Source of the DNA: Eopsaltria australis
Lineage: Eukaryota; Chordata; Aves; Passeriformes; Petroicidae
Direction: 5' to 3'
Length of the DNA stretch: 64,000 nucleotides
Assembly: GCA_034509425.1 (NCBI GenBank)
Contig: JAVTVJ010000040.1
Location: 3,403,501-3,467,500 of the forward strand
The notes beneath the pieces are model-generated. The model was not told the origin of the DNA. It worked only from the letters and a program-made list of their open reading frames with translations, and ran no database searches. Below are positions 50,070 through 62,073 of the stretch, piece after piece (the first letter of the stretch is position 1; the number at the start of each line of letters is the position of its first letter). The translations under genes and the position numbers were made by a program.

Positions 50070-53000
50070 TTAAGATTAACAGCTGTTGTCAGCTCTGCTA
50101 ACAATGTCTTTTGCAGATTTGTCCAATCTTGGTATTATTTTCATGCACAGTGAATTATTAGCTATTGTCTCTGTCAAAAGCAAAAAAATCCATTCCTTTA
50201 GCAATATGTTAAAACCTGAAAAAGAAAAATTGTGCTTCATAATTCCTGACAGGATTCCATTATGCTGAAAGGAAAAAGTTTTTTTCTATTTTATTTACCC
50301 AAAAAAATGATCTGTTAAAGACTGTCAGATGCCTCTGTTACACAAAGAATATTTTTCCACATCAGTGCAGTTACTCTTGGACCACACATCCATTACTGCC
50401 CTCCAAGTCTTTGTTTCATCTAATAAAGGAGTGTGTTCTGTGGAAGACACATGATGACTTTCATATCACATCAGAATTAATCAAAATATCACAAAGAAAA
50501 TTTTTTTCTCAAAATCTTTAGACCTAATCAATTCTGAACAGAAATCTGTAATTTATAATGAACAGATAAATCATAACCATCTGAATGAACTACACAATAC
50601 TGTTTCATCAGATAAGTTGCACCCCTCGGGTTTTACAGCAAAGAGAACTGGAGAAACCCATGACAACTGAGGATAAAAAGACAAAATTCTTCCCTAATAT
50701 AAATTCTTCTAACTTCATTAAATTCAAGCAAGCTGCAATGATTTATACTTCTCCAGAGTGTTTTGAGCACAGTTTCTTTCATAAATAGAGCAAGGGGAAT
50801 GGGAATAGTAAAAGGTAGGATTATGGATAAACAAACCAGAGAATGGAAACTTCATGAAGTCTGCTAGGGCGCCCTGTTAAAATGTAATTCAGCTAGCAAG
50901 TGCATGTGCTTTATAGTTCTGTGATGCACAAAAAAAATTTAAAAATAGAGAAAACAACAAAAAGCCCCACAGAGACATTTTTTAAATATCTTTAGAAAAG
51001 TATGAAGTCTCACATTGCCCTTGTGTCAGATGAGCTCATGAGTGATTGCTGAGAAATACCTGATCAATGTTGTGTCTCTAGGGGAGCAGTTCAGTTGCCC
51101 ACACATCTGGTGACACTTGGGATGCTCCTGAGCATTGCCTCAGCCTCCAGGGGCTCTCCCGAAGGGTGCAGGTTTCCCAGCCCTTGGGAGGTTTGTGCCA
51201 GCCCTGCAGAGACATCACAGACAATCCCTGGGCATCTCAAACTGAACAACCTTCTTACATCTAAGCCATAATGGGAGCCTTATCTAAGCCCATTTAAGTG
51301 CACTCTTTGTCCACAACTTGGACAGTAAGGCTGATACACTTCTGAAGGAAAGTCTTGAGTCACCCAAGAATTAGCCACCCTCCAAAAAAAACTTAGTTAT
51401 TTTTACCTTCTCTGCCACAGCAGGGCTTGAAAGTCAATCAGTCAACCAGTCACATCTCTGTCACCACTATCCCTGTTCTGAGGAGATTACTCATAACTTT
51501 ACAATCCAAGTGTTTAAATATGTTTTGGTACTACTGTGCTGCCACGAATACAGAATTTATACTCTGCTCACTTACTTGGCTTCAAAAACAGAAACTCTCC
51601 AGCAACTACAAATATGAATACAGTCTTTATCAGGTGGCATTTTGTTATTTTCAAATGGTTTTTTCTCCTGAGATGACAATAAATTTGAAGTGGGATACCA
51701 GCTTAACTCTTTTCAAGAGCCAGGTCTCAGCAGCTGAAGCTTTGAAGTGCAAAGCTTTCTGGTTATGGTGTGAGTATGGACTTCAGGGAAGGGTTAGGAG
51801 TTACTTCAAAGACTGGCAGCTGAGTTCAGCTCTTCTCCTCTGCTGTCAGAGTTTATTTCATATGCCCATTTTTCAATACAAACCATCTATGAATGCTTTG
51901 AAGATCTGAAAATTGAAGTTGCTGTATATTGGCTTCCCAGTGATAACTGGCTCAAGGTTTTGAACTCATGTTTTCTACATTCATCCGTTGAATAAACAAA
52001 ATTTTTTTGACTGGATCACAAGTAGAGATCTCATCCTACACCTGGTTAAAAGTCTCGTGTACTCACTCAACACCTGCTCTGATGTGTCCCAGAGAGACAC
52101 AGAAGGCATTTGGGCACCAAGCCTTATCTCCGTAGACCCCCCAAGTACAATGCTTAGACAGATTGGAAATCTTTACTTGGACTATTTCCAATTCTATCAT
52201 ACAAGCATCTAGATGTAAATGCACAATTTTCTTATATGTCCTCTTTTGGACCTGCAAATGCATGTTCTGAGTTTAGCCCATACATAAGCTGCTGTGTCCT
52301 ACAACCCAGACATGCAAATCCTTGCATGAAAACACACCTGGGATGTGGTACCAGAACAGACACCTGCCCCATCCCAGGTGTAACATGGGTGAAGGCAGCT
52401 TCCCAGGCAGCATGCCAGGTTTACCAGCATGGTATATACAATAGTAATCCCAAAGAAGGCCTTCTGACTATTTTCAAAGAGATTGTTTCACAGAAGAATC
52501 AGTCTATTTAATCAACAGTGCAAAGAGCATGTAGTCCATACAGAAAAAACGCCAAGCTAATTATAGATAATTTTGTCTATATGTCCTATTGCAAATTTCT
52601 GTAATTTATTCTCTGATTTAATTTCATTCTAGTATTTTTCTCAGAGAACTGATATCTTCACTCTAAGTCTACATTTGCTCTCACTTGTCATAATTTAGAA
52701 GCTAATAATCCTCTTCATGACATCATGCACACTCACTGAAATCCATTATGCCAAGGACAAAGTATGACAATTTCAGGCATGGGGAGTAGGAATAACAAAT
52801 GAGAGACAGCAACAGATGTAAACTAACTGCCAAAACCAAGAATTATATTGTACCCTTCCACAGGAAAGCTTGGGAGGAAGGCAAACAGCCCAGCAGGGCT
52901 CTCTGTACCCTGGGGATGCTTTCTAAAATCCCTCACCCAGCGTTAGCAGCAAAGGAATTGATCAGACCAAAGCTTCTCCCTCACAAAGGAAATGTAGTGG

Positions 53001-53895
53001 GCTGACAAATGGCAGCTAAAACACAATGTTAAACACAGCCTAGCACTTAGTCTAACCAGCTCATGGTTAGCCTTAGGTTGCTTTTAGTTCTAAGTAAAAG
53101 CGTGGCTATACTCCAATTCATGGTGTTATCTGTTTTCCTGCACAGTTTCAAATAATTCTCGGTAGTTTTACAGTTTTTACACAATTGTATTTTCTTTGAT
53201 AATTTCTTAAGGATAGGTAGCACTGTGAGCTGAGCTGGGTTGGAGTGATAAAAACTATTGGGACATTTTGATAGCTCCCAAGCTGATTCAGTGTCATGTT
53301 TAATGTGGTTTTGGCCAAAGGAGTCCCACCTGTACTGAAAAACCAAATGCTTTTAATCACATTGCACTGTACTACAGTCGAGTGGTGGAAACAAGTTCAG
53401 GAACCACAGTGGCCACAAGCACGGCTTCTACTCAAACAAGGGGCTCTTCATGAGTGCTCTCAACTGATACAGAAAAGGAAGGAAAGTTGGAAAGGTGCAA
53501 CACCAGACTCAAATGTAATGGGTCAAACAGCATTTGTCTTTTCACTGTAGGTTTCTGTTTCCAAATTTCAGATCAGGAATCACTTATCTTAGGCCAAAAA
53601 AGTGTTCTGTTTTTCTTTTTTTTCCAAACATTTAAAGCTGCTGATTGCAACATAAGACCAGAAGGATTCTTAAGGTGGTGCCTTGACTCCAGCAGTGACT
53701 GCAAGTGACTCACAGCATCCTTTAATCCCCAGCAAAGCTCTTTTCCATTAATTTGTCCTGTGCCCCTTGAGTACATGCAAACTTAGGACATCCATGTCTG
53801 CAAGCAGGAGCTCACAGCCCAGGGACACCCTGAGGGTGGAACAACCTCTGGTGCTGTCAGCTGAACCTGTTTCCTACTACTTCCATCTGACAGTG

Positions 53896-53905
53896 CCCCC
53901 CCCCC
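53896..53905. repeat. C homopolymer, 10 bases
   Basis: Ten consecutive C residues just left of the old CR1 copy at 54040. Prone to sequencing error. Confidence 0.9.
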
Positions 53906-54039
53906 ATTCCTCTACCAGGAGTGTTCTGTTGACGCTCTCTTTTACTGCTTTTCATGACTTCATTAACTTCTGTGCTAGCTCCCTTCCATGCTATTTAATT
54001 GACTCTTTTTCATACTGTTTTGCTCCCTTCCTCTTGCTG

Positions 54040-54805
54040 TTCCTCATACAGAAGCAGTTTCATACTTTTGATCATCCTTGTTGCCCTTTTCTTGAACTTT
54101 TTCAGCATCTCTACATCTTTTTGAGGAAGAAAGACCAGCAGTGCATGCACAATAGAAGGAATGAGAAATCGTGAACGTATAAAGTGGCATGATGATGATG
54201 TCCAGTTTTCTTTCTTTCCTGGCAATTATTAATACTGGCTTTTCCTTAGACTGCATATTGATAACAAGCATGAATAGTTTTCATGGCACTATCTGTCATA
54301 GCCCAGAGCTTTTGCTGTTGAGGGAAGCAGTCAACCCATCTTTTTATATATGAAAACAAGATTGGTTTTCCCCCACCTTCATATTTGTCTACATCAAATT
54401 TCATCTGTCGTTTTATTGCCCACTCAATCTAGCAGGCTCCTTCTGCCAGTCTGCATAATCATCTTTGCTATCCAGAATAAATTATTAACTTCATATTATC
54501 AGCAAACCCCGCTCCTCACCCTGCTTCCATGTCCTGTATGACAGTGTTGAAAAGCACAAGTGCCAGTAGGAATTTCTTGCAGGACTTCTCTTACAACTTC
54601 TCTTCACCATGAAGAATGACCAGTTTCTCCCACCCTTTGGTTTCTTTCTTTTAATAAATTATTTATCCACACATGAACTTTCCCTTTTGCACACAGCTGC
54701 TTTGCTTCCTTAAAAGCTTCTGGTGAAGGGCCTTGCTGAAAGCCTTTGGAAATTACAGTGGACAGCACAGCCAGCTTTTTCTTATTCAACTGTTGACATT
54801 TTCAA
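54040..54805 (-). mobile_element. old CR1-type LINE fragment of about 0.77 kb
   Basis: Strongly diverged from younger CR1s but collinear with old amniote CR1 text on the minus strand: CTCATACAGAAGCAGTTTCA, TTTGATCATCCTTGTTGCCC, AAATTTCATCTGTCGTTTTA, ATTATCAGCAAACCCC, GTGTTGAAAAGCACAAGTGC and GGTGAAGGGCCTTGCTGAAA. It covers the C-terminal half of ORF2 and is full of stops. The left end could extend to about 53930. It is the largest old repeat in the intergenic part. Confidence 0.85.
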
Positions 54806-57800
54806 AGAACTGAAGGTCTGAGAAGGTGATGTTCATCTATAAAAGCTATAACAATTATTCTCTAGCAAAAGGGATTGCTGTTATTCCAGCCAAGAAAATT
54901 TCCTTGGTGAAATGACAATGCAGGGAATCTATCACTGAGAAAATGGATGATTTTCCATATGACTTATTATCCAGCACTCATTTCCAGAGGAAATCACCCA
55001 CATCAAGAAGTCAGCAAGATTCCAAAGAAGGTTTGGCAGCCACAATTGGAGTTCTTCTGCTTGTTTTGCACTAGTATGGGAAGGGATATCAAAACTCATG
55101 AATGAGGCATTAAATTATTATCTCAGTATAAAAGATCAGGATGAAATCTAATGTGGGAGGTGATCCCGTTACTTCTGGATACTCGAATAGAGGAATTGCT
55201 TCCTGCTCATAACCAGGCTGCAGCCCTGCTTGCTTGGCCTGCACGTGAGGGTAAAGACTGAGACTGGATTATCTGCAAATGTTTTCAACCGCTTATTGAT
55301 CTTCGTTTTAATGCTGATGCTTGGGTTATAATGTAAGCTAGCTGAGATCTCGAAATCTTCATTTAAATGACAAAATATCCTGTTTATAATGCTCACAAAA
55401 TAACTTGCAGCTCTCTAAATCCAGCCTAATGTTTGTGCTTTGCATGTTTTTCACATTAGTTTGCTCTTCCCTTCCTTTCTCTTCCCTTCCTAGCAATTTG
55501 CAGCAGGATGAGATTCTCACACTGTTCAAGTTGGATCTTGTGTTATTCAGTGTATTACTGCTAGTGCTGCAGTATTGTTTAATGATAAACATGAGCTGAT
55601 CAGCACATTGGGAAATATTTTGGAGCTCTGCAGCCATATCACTCTCTTGAGGTTGTTTTTTAGTTTGTTGTTGCTTCACTCCACAGACCATTTGGTGAAA
55701 TGTAGTGCAGCAAATTGTGTTTCCGCTTCTTATTTTTTCCTGTGCAATGCTTTGTAACCAGTGCAAATAATAACCAAACAAAGTAAAATATTAACCCCCT
55801 AGGTTCCATCTTGCTTCTTGAAAACTTCTGGACATGATTTCTAGTGCATCTATGTGCCTGCAGGGCTAAGCAAGCCCAGACAGCTCTGAGTTAGCTCTGC
55901 ACTAAACCAGGTACATCTACTTTACAGCTGTTGCACAGAAATACTGTAGCACAGTAAATTAGCATGCTCAGAGGGCTGTGATTTGAAAATTAACTTGGAT
56001 AAATCTCTGGTATATATCTGTCCACACATGTTTACTTCAGAAAGTAAAGCTCTGAAGCAGGAAAATAAAAGAATAGCCCAGTATTTTTTATTTATTCCCC
56101 TTTGATTTCCATATGCAGCCAATCGCTGTAGTATTTGAGCATGTCATCTATGCTCAGATACTCTTACAGTTATCATTTTCTGTGCATGCAATAGCTGCAA
56201 AAGCAGTGCAGATTTTAGTAGCATTTATTAATTTTATGTGTGCAGTGATACCCAGCCCGTTGGCATTATGGCAGGCAATCCATATTAATAAGCAGAATGA
56301 CCTTCCCAAATTTCCAGCCTTCAGGAACACAATTCAGTTGCCACTTTGATAAATCCTTCTGAACAGCTTCATTTTTGAGAGCAATCCCACTGAATTTACA
56401 TTTTAGCCCATATGTCTGCAATTAGATCGGTCTGTGTTACTCTTTTGACTGAATGTGTTTAGCCAAAGCATACAATGCAAATTGTAGAGATAACGCCAGA
56501 AAAGACTAAAGAAAAAATTTCTCAGTTGCTCTAAATAAGGGCAGGCAAACATGTCTGACAACAGATTATGAAAAGAGTAATTGAGATCCTCTTTTAAAGT
56601 AATTAAGCAACAAGGAGAGTTAACTCAATTGAAAGACAATATCCTTATTAGGGGAGAACAAGATAAAGGAATATGTTGAAGTGGATGACACTTTCCAGAA
56701 AAAAATAAGCCATGAAGTCCCTAAATTGAGTTTCAATTATTACCCATTTTCTTATCAAAGCCTGTGTATGTGTGCCTGGTATGAGTGTATCTATTCTGAA
56801 CTCCACCCTCCCTTAATGTATCCATTTTTCCCCCCATTGGGCTGTCTTGGTGATATATTTGTACAGCTAATACACAGACAGCAGAGGTGCTTCACTGACA
56901 TGCTGCTCATAGAGATCAGCAGCACCTTCCTGTTTGGGGAAAAGAAGTCCCCAAGCCCTGATGTACCAGCACTCACTAATTTTCACATTCTGTTGCACTT
57001 GTATCTTCCTGCTGATTTCCATGGCACAGAAATTTGCTTCTATAGTCACAGCAGAGACAGATCATTAACCCAGTAATTGCATCTTCTCTGTCTGTTTCCC
57101 GTGGTCCTGCATATGGGCAGAGTCTGGGCGAGCATCTGGAGGTGAGGAGGAGGCAGAGATCTGTGGGAATGGTCCAGGAGCCAGATGCTCCCTGGTGCCA
57201 CGGAAGCCCCAGGTGAGTTTTTCAGAGGAAACAGCAGCTGTCCCGATGCCACACCACACAGACAATGGGCTGGCTCCCCAGTGCTTGTGTCTTTTTTCAT
57301 CTATACCTGAATGAATGAGGAAGGCACGAGTGAATTCCTGTGTTGGGAAGCTGTCACAGATGCTACTCCAGGCTAATGAGCCCAGCTAGCCTGGTGCTTC
57401 CTGGCAGTATCAGGGAAAAACAGATTTTGCCAGAAATGGCCAAGTAGCTCTTGCTTCTCTGCCCAAGCAAACTGGGGAGATGGTGCCAAGTCAGGGCCTG
57501 GCACCAGAAGATGGCTGCTCCCTGCATTCAGCACCTCTGCCCTCCCTCTCATGGCTCCATACATAGGACAGAGGCCACAGTTCTGCCCAGACAGGATAAC
57601 CCCAGCAGACTGCAAGAACAGAGCCCTCACTTGGCTTCTCCCTTGCTGCCACACACGCTGCAGGACTTGCTCCCCAGCACAGGTCTGGGAGGCACCACTG
57701 TCCTGCCATCCATGGAGGGCCTGCCTTGTCCGGGCTGGCCAGGCTACAGGACCTCACTGCTGAAAGGGACAAAGTCAGGGCACACAGGACGTGGTTCTGC

Positions 57801-59727
57801 CCCCTGTGGTCGTCAACAGTAGGACCTACCCAAGATCCTTTCTCATCCAGAGCTACCCCTATACTCCCCTGAACTCAGCAAGGGTCTTCTTTTCCATAAT
57901 GGATTTGGAGAGGGGTCATCCAGAGGGTTACTAATTAAATTCACTGAGATGCATGTGCAAAAACAAAGGCAGGATTGAACCAAGAACGGGGAATGCTAAT
58001 AGGTAAAGGAAATTGTGTTCTTCTTGGCTGTGTTGGTTTTTTTTTAAATGTCATTTTCCCTACATGTAATTGTTGCACTTTGAAGAAAAAGAGCACTATC
58101 AAATGCAGTCAGCTGCGGTTCAGGCACTTTGCCTTTTCTTTGTCATCCAAAGCATTTACAAAATACTCACATTTTAAAAGGCTTTGCTTTCTTCTTCTGT
58201 AAGTTACCGATTTTGTTTTACTGCAGCCTATATACAACATAACTCTGAGCATTTTTTTACTAAAATTTGACTTGAATCAAATATTTTTAATACAGAGAGT
58301 ACATAAAAGATGGATTCTTTATGTCTGGATATTCTTCATAATAGCCCAATTGTATTTTGGTCTTTCTTTTAACTTTCATCAATTTTAGCTAAACCACATA
58401 CCTTGAAAGTATTACATCCCACAGCCACATGTGGTATATTCCTAGTTACTACCACTCTTCCTCATTTCCAGTCATTGTAAATTGGTTGCTTTGCATTATG
58501 CAAGACAGATCAGACTAAATGGATTCTCCAGTGCTCCTTCTTTCCATGTAATTGCAGATGTTGACTTACTAGATTGAAGCAACCTGCTTACTGACATCTA
58601 AGTAGCTGGGCATAAGCAGCAACATTATTAATTATCTTCACTGACATGAAGCCCATCAGTGCCAAGGACAGCTGGCAGTCAAGGTTTTCCATGTGTCTTG
58701 TGCTAGGAAGAGAGGAATACCTAAGCTCAGGACTGGCTTATTTAAATTCAGTACAAAAGCATTTTTCTCTGCCTATGGCCACTTTCATTAAATGAATCCT
58801 AATCTTTCAACAATTATGTGAATGCCATTATGCAAATAAGCAACTGCTTTTCAGCCTTGCAGAACGATGTCACTCACCTACACGAAGTTTTCTGAGGCTC
58901 TTTCATAGTGACAGTCGCTGAAATTTGAATACTTACAAATACCAATTTGTAAGTATTGCATCCTGTGATAATGATTTTTCTTCTGTGAGACTGGCCACTT
59001 CTAAAGCTGTATCTTGAAGCTGAGAACTAATGAAATGTTTAATAATCAGGAATAATTCACCTCTGTGCATCAGAATGTTGTAAAAAGGCTTCCATCTGAT
59101 GATGCCTGCAGCTGGCACGGCTCGGTATGCTCTGTATTTATCACAGTGCTACAGATAATATTAGTATTTAATGACTGTGCACTGATAAGCTGAAACTGCA
59201 TGAATAGACTGTCTTTCATCTCATTCTGCTTAAGGTGACATGAACTTTCATTTATGTCACAGCCACTTGCAGCTGTTCAGACACACTCTAAAGACACTGA
59301 AAGGAATACTCTATCAATCCACAACCAAATGAATGACCATAAGAATGAGTCTGTTGTCTTACTGTCATTGGATTGCTTTAATAAAAGCATTTGTATTCCA
59401 GGAAGGAGGCAAGAATATAATTAATCATTGACACAACTGAGTAGGCACATTGTGTAAGTGATTCATTAGGAAGCAATTTCAAGAATATTTATTTTGATGA
59501 TATACATTTTATAATTCATTAGAAACATAATAAAGTGAATGCTCACTTCCTATTTTTATACCTTTGAATTAAATATAACTGCATCCTTGCTATCTGTGGC
59601 TCTCTGCAAAGCTTTGTGTTTGAAGTAGAATGTAAGAACAGTGACCATGATGGAGATAGTTAATCATATGGGGAACCTGTTTTTACAGGGTTGGAGTACG
59701 AGTTTACTCATTGTATTGATGACCACA
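54806..59727. other. intergenic region, part 3
   Basis: Mostly AT-rich unique sequence. A GC-richer patch at 57100-57850 has overlapping frames on both strands without known motifs. Blocks at about 56110-56500 and 58600-59350 read like slowly evolving non-coding DNA (few simple repeats, an ATGCAAAT octamer core near 56476), but conservation cannot be tested here. Confidence 0.6.
58928..58957. repeat. perfect 13-bp inverted repeat (hairpin), 4-nt loop
   Basis: AATACTTACAAAT at 58928-58940 is exactly complementary, in reverse, to ATTTGTAAGTATT at 58945-58957, separated by ACCA. It is AT-rich and intergenic. No terminal direct duplication or known element surrounds it. Confidence 0.95.
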
Positions 59728-59802
59728 ATTCATGGACTCATTGGAATATTTAGGTTGGAAAAGACCTTTAAGATTATTGAGTTCAACCGTTCAGATCAGA
59801 AA
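59728..59802 (-). mobile_element. short CR1 LINE 3'-end fragment
   Basis: The text ATTGGAATATTTAGGTTGG, followed by AAAAGACCTTTAAGATTATT and GAGTTCAACCGT, is the reverse complement of a CR1 terminus. Only about 75 bases survive. Confidence 0.8.
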
Positions 59803-62023
59803 TAAGGAATTTGTGGTGGAATTCAGCCCCACATCTCAGTATTACTCATAACACCTTGGCAGGTGAGTCTACAACTAAACTAGTGCAACCACATGCAAGA
59901 ACAGATATTTGCAATGATTTTTCCCTACTCCTGCTCCACTTCAATGGGTCCAGAATATGGGTAGAAATCTCCACAAAGCCACATCGCTCTTCTGTACCTA
60001 CATGGAGCTTGGTATGCTACATGATTTTTAATCTCTCTTTGAATACTTGAAGATAAAAAGTTTGGTTTGAAGAGGAGGCTTTTTGATAAATATTTGAGTG
60101 GCATTTCTTAAACTTCATGAGCTTTCATGACAAGCCTGCCCACTAGGGCTCACCTTGATTCTGTTCACTGCTAGGATGCAGTGACTTATGTTACCCAGAG
60201 TTTCCACCTGCAATTAATCTAACACATTTTTGTAGATGCACCTTCATAACACAGTGTTACAGTGGATGAACAAAGGTAAATGACATTGTACGTGTGTCAA
60301 CTGAAATTGGTGCGACTCCAAATAGTCCAAACTTGGCTTTAGCAAGAACACAGCCTCCCCCGGGCAAACAGATCTCTTGCATTAGCACATCTGGTCATCT
60401 GGATCTTTCGAAGTAAAGATAATAATTTATTTAAAAGATCTTTATCCATTGTTAATGGCAGTGCTTGTGAAAGTAGCTTGACTGGTAAGGACTGAGGCAG
60501 AAGGCTTCTGGGAATAGATGAAGGGTAAGCCAGAAGAAGGTGAAAAAGCAAAGTGAGCAGTGAGAGTGTAGAGTTAAAAATAAGAAGTGTAAATCTAACA
60601 ACTATTGAAAACTTTATGTAACTACTGAAATATTTGACAAGCGAGCTTAGGCTGGGAATTAAAGGTTTCCTTCCTTTTTCCAGCAACATCTAATAGGAGG
60701 TTGATGACAGCTCAGAACTTCAGCAAGAGAGAGTATCAGATACTGCTAACAGAAATAATCTCCACTCCTGAGGTCTTTAAACATTTGTGATGGAAAGCAC
60801 CTGCTTTATTTGCTTGACTATAATATAACATTTTCACAGTTGGTATGTTCCATAGTTAGATAATGCTTTGAACAGCTTTTAGATTTACAGTCTGTATTTT
60901 CAACTTTACATTCTGACTCCTGAGCAGACACCTTACTCAGGGGATGAACTAAACTACAGCTCTGCAGAAATGCCAACAAACATCAGCCCAGTGAAGCAGC
61001 TCATCTCACAGAGCCATGATTCAGCCACCTCCCCAACAGACTCATTGTTAAACTACCCATCCAGGCAGCTGGAGGTCTAGAACAATTCCAATCTAAATCC
61101 CTTGTTTGCCATACAAGCACTTCCTGTGCTCTATTTGCCAGCTTCTGAAGTCTAACCCTAACCTGGATGTACTCAGCATCTGTGGGATGTACTCATCTCA
61201 ATGAGGCAGTGAAGCCACAGGGCAGTGGCTTTGGCACACACTCCAGCTTTAGTGCTAGCTTCCAGATTTGGTTCTGTAACTTGGCGTTCAGCTACGTTAG
61301 CTGCAAAGTGGAAACAATTTTGAAAAAATACACGTCTTTCCTCTCCCACACTGAGTGCTCTGAACACTGGGCTTTCAACACACCCCTGGTTTTGCATCCT
61401 TCTTTTTGTCCCATAGAATTCTTAGAGCCTTGTCTTGTTCCTACGTTTGACAACAGATGAAAATTTTGCAGGGCTCTAATTTTTGAGGGTGAGAGAAGAA
61501 AGCTCTGAGCCAAACCCTGGTTCTGCTGTGGTCCAGCCCAGCAAGGGCTGTGGAAAGTGCCCTGAGCAGAGTGACTCTGGCCACACACACAGACCAGAGA
61601 GGGCCCTTTACAAACCTAAACCCAAAAAAGCACTCACTAAGTGAATTTAAACATCTCCTCCAGCAGCAGCAGCCACTGACTGGGATTTGTGTATTTTTGT
61701 TACAGCTAAATCCTAAACTAGGTATTTCTTCCACCGCTTCTAGATGATGGTGTTTAAAATGAGCTCAGGATGGGAAGAGCCAGTTTCCAGAAGGAGAAAT
61801 CTCTGTGGTCAGGCTGCTTCAAGGTGTGAGACCAATTGGACAGGGAGCTATGTCTCCCACAACCTTCCTTATGGAAACCTGGGTGAAGAGTCAGCTAAGG
61901 CTCTCCCCCTTAACTCCAGCTGAGGATACAGAGATACTCAATTCCAAGTCCATTATCTGAGAGCCTTTACATGTGGAAAGATAAAAACTTAAATGTACTA
62001 TTTAGCATTTTATTTTACTGGCA

Positions 62024-62073
<50 letters not shown>

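Larger units (their letters stand above)
45200..54039. other. intergenic region, part 2
   Basis: The stretch at about 45.2-50.0 kb is somewhat richer in GC than the rest and has several overlapping frames of 60-160 codons on both strands, none with a recognisable motif. The longest on the + strand (51427-51909, 160 codons) looks like chance. The rest is unique AT-rich DNA with short homopolymers. Confidence 0.7.

Noticed and set aside
51427..51909. Plus-strand 160-codon intergenic frame
   Set aside because: Unrecognised, no promoter or poly(A) context, and compatible with chance.
57373..57822. GC-richer patch with overlapping frames on both strands as a possible gene or CpG island
   Set aside because: CpG dinucleotides remain sparse, the frames lack motifs, and open frames on both strands are expected in GC-rich DNA.
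61155..61166. TAACCCTAACC, a telomere-like pair of units
   Set aside because: Only about two units, so not evidence of an interstitial telomeric tract.
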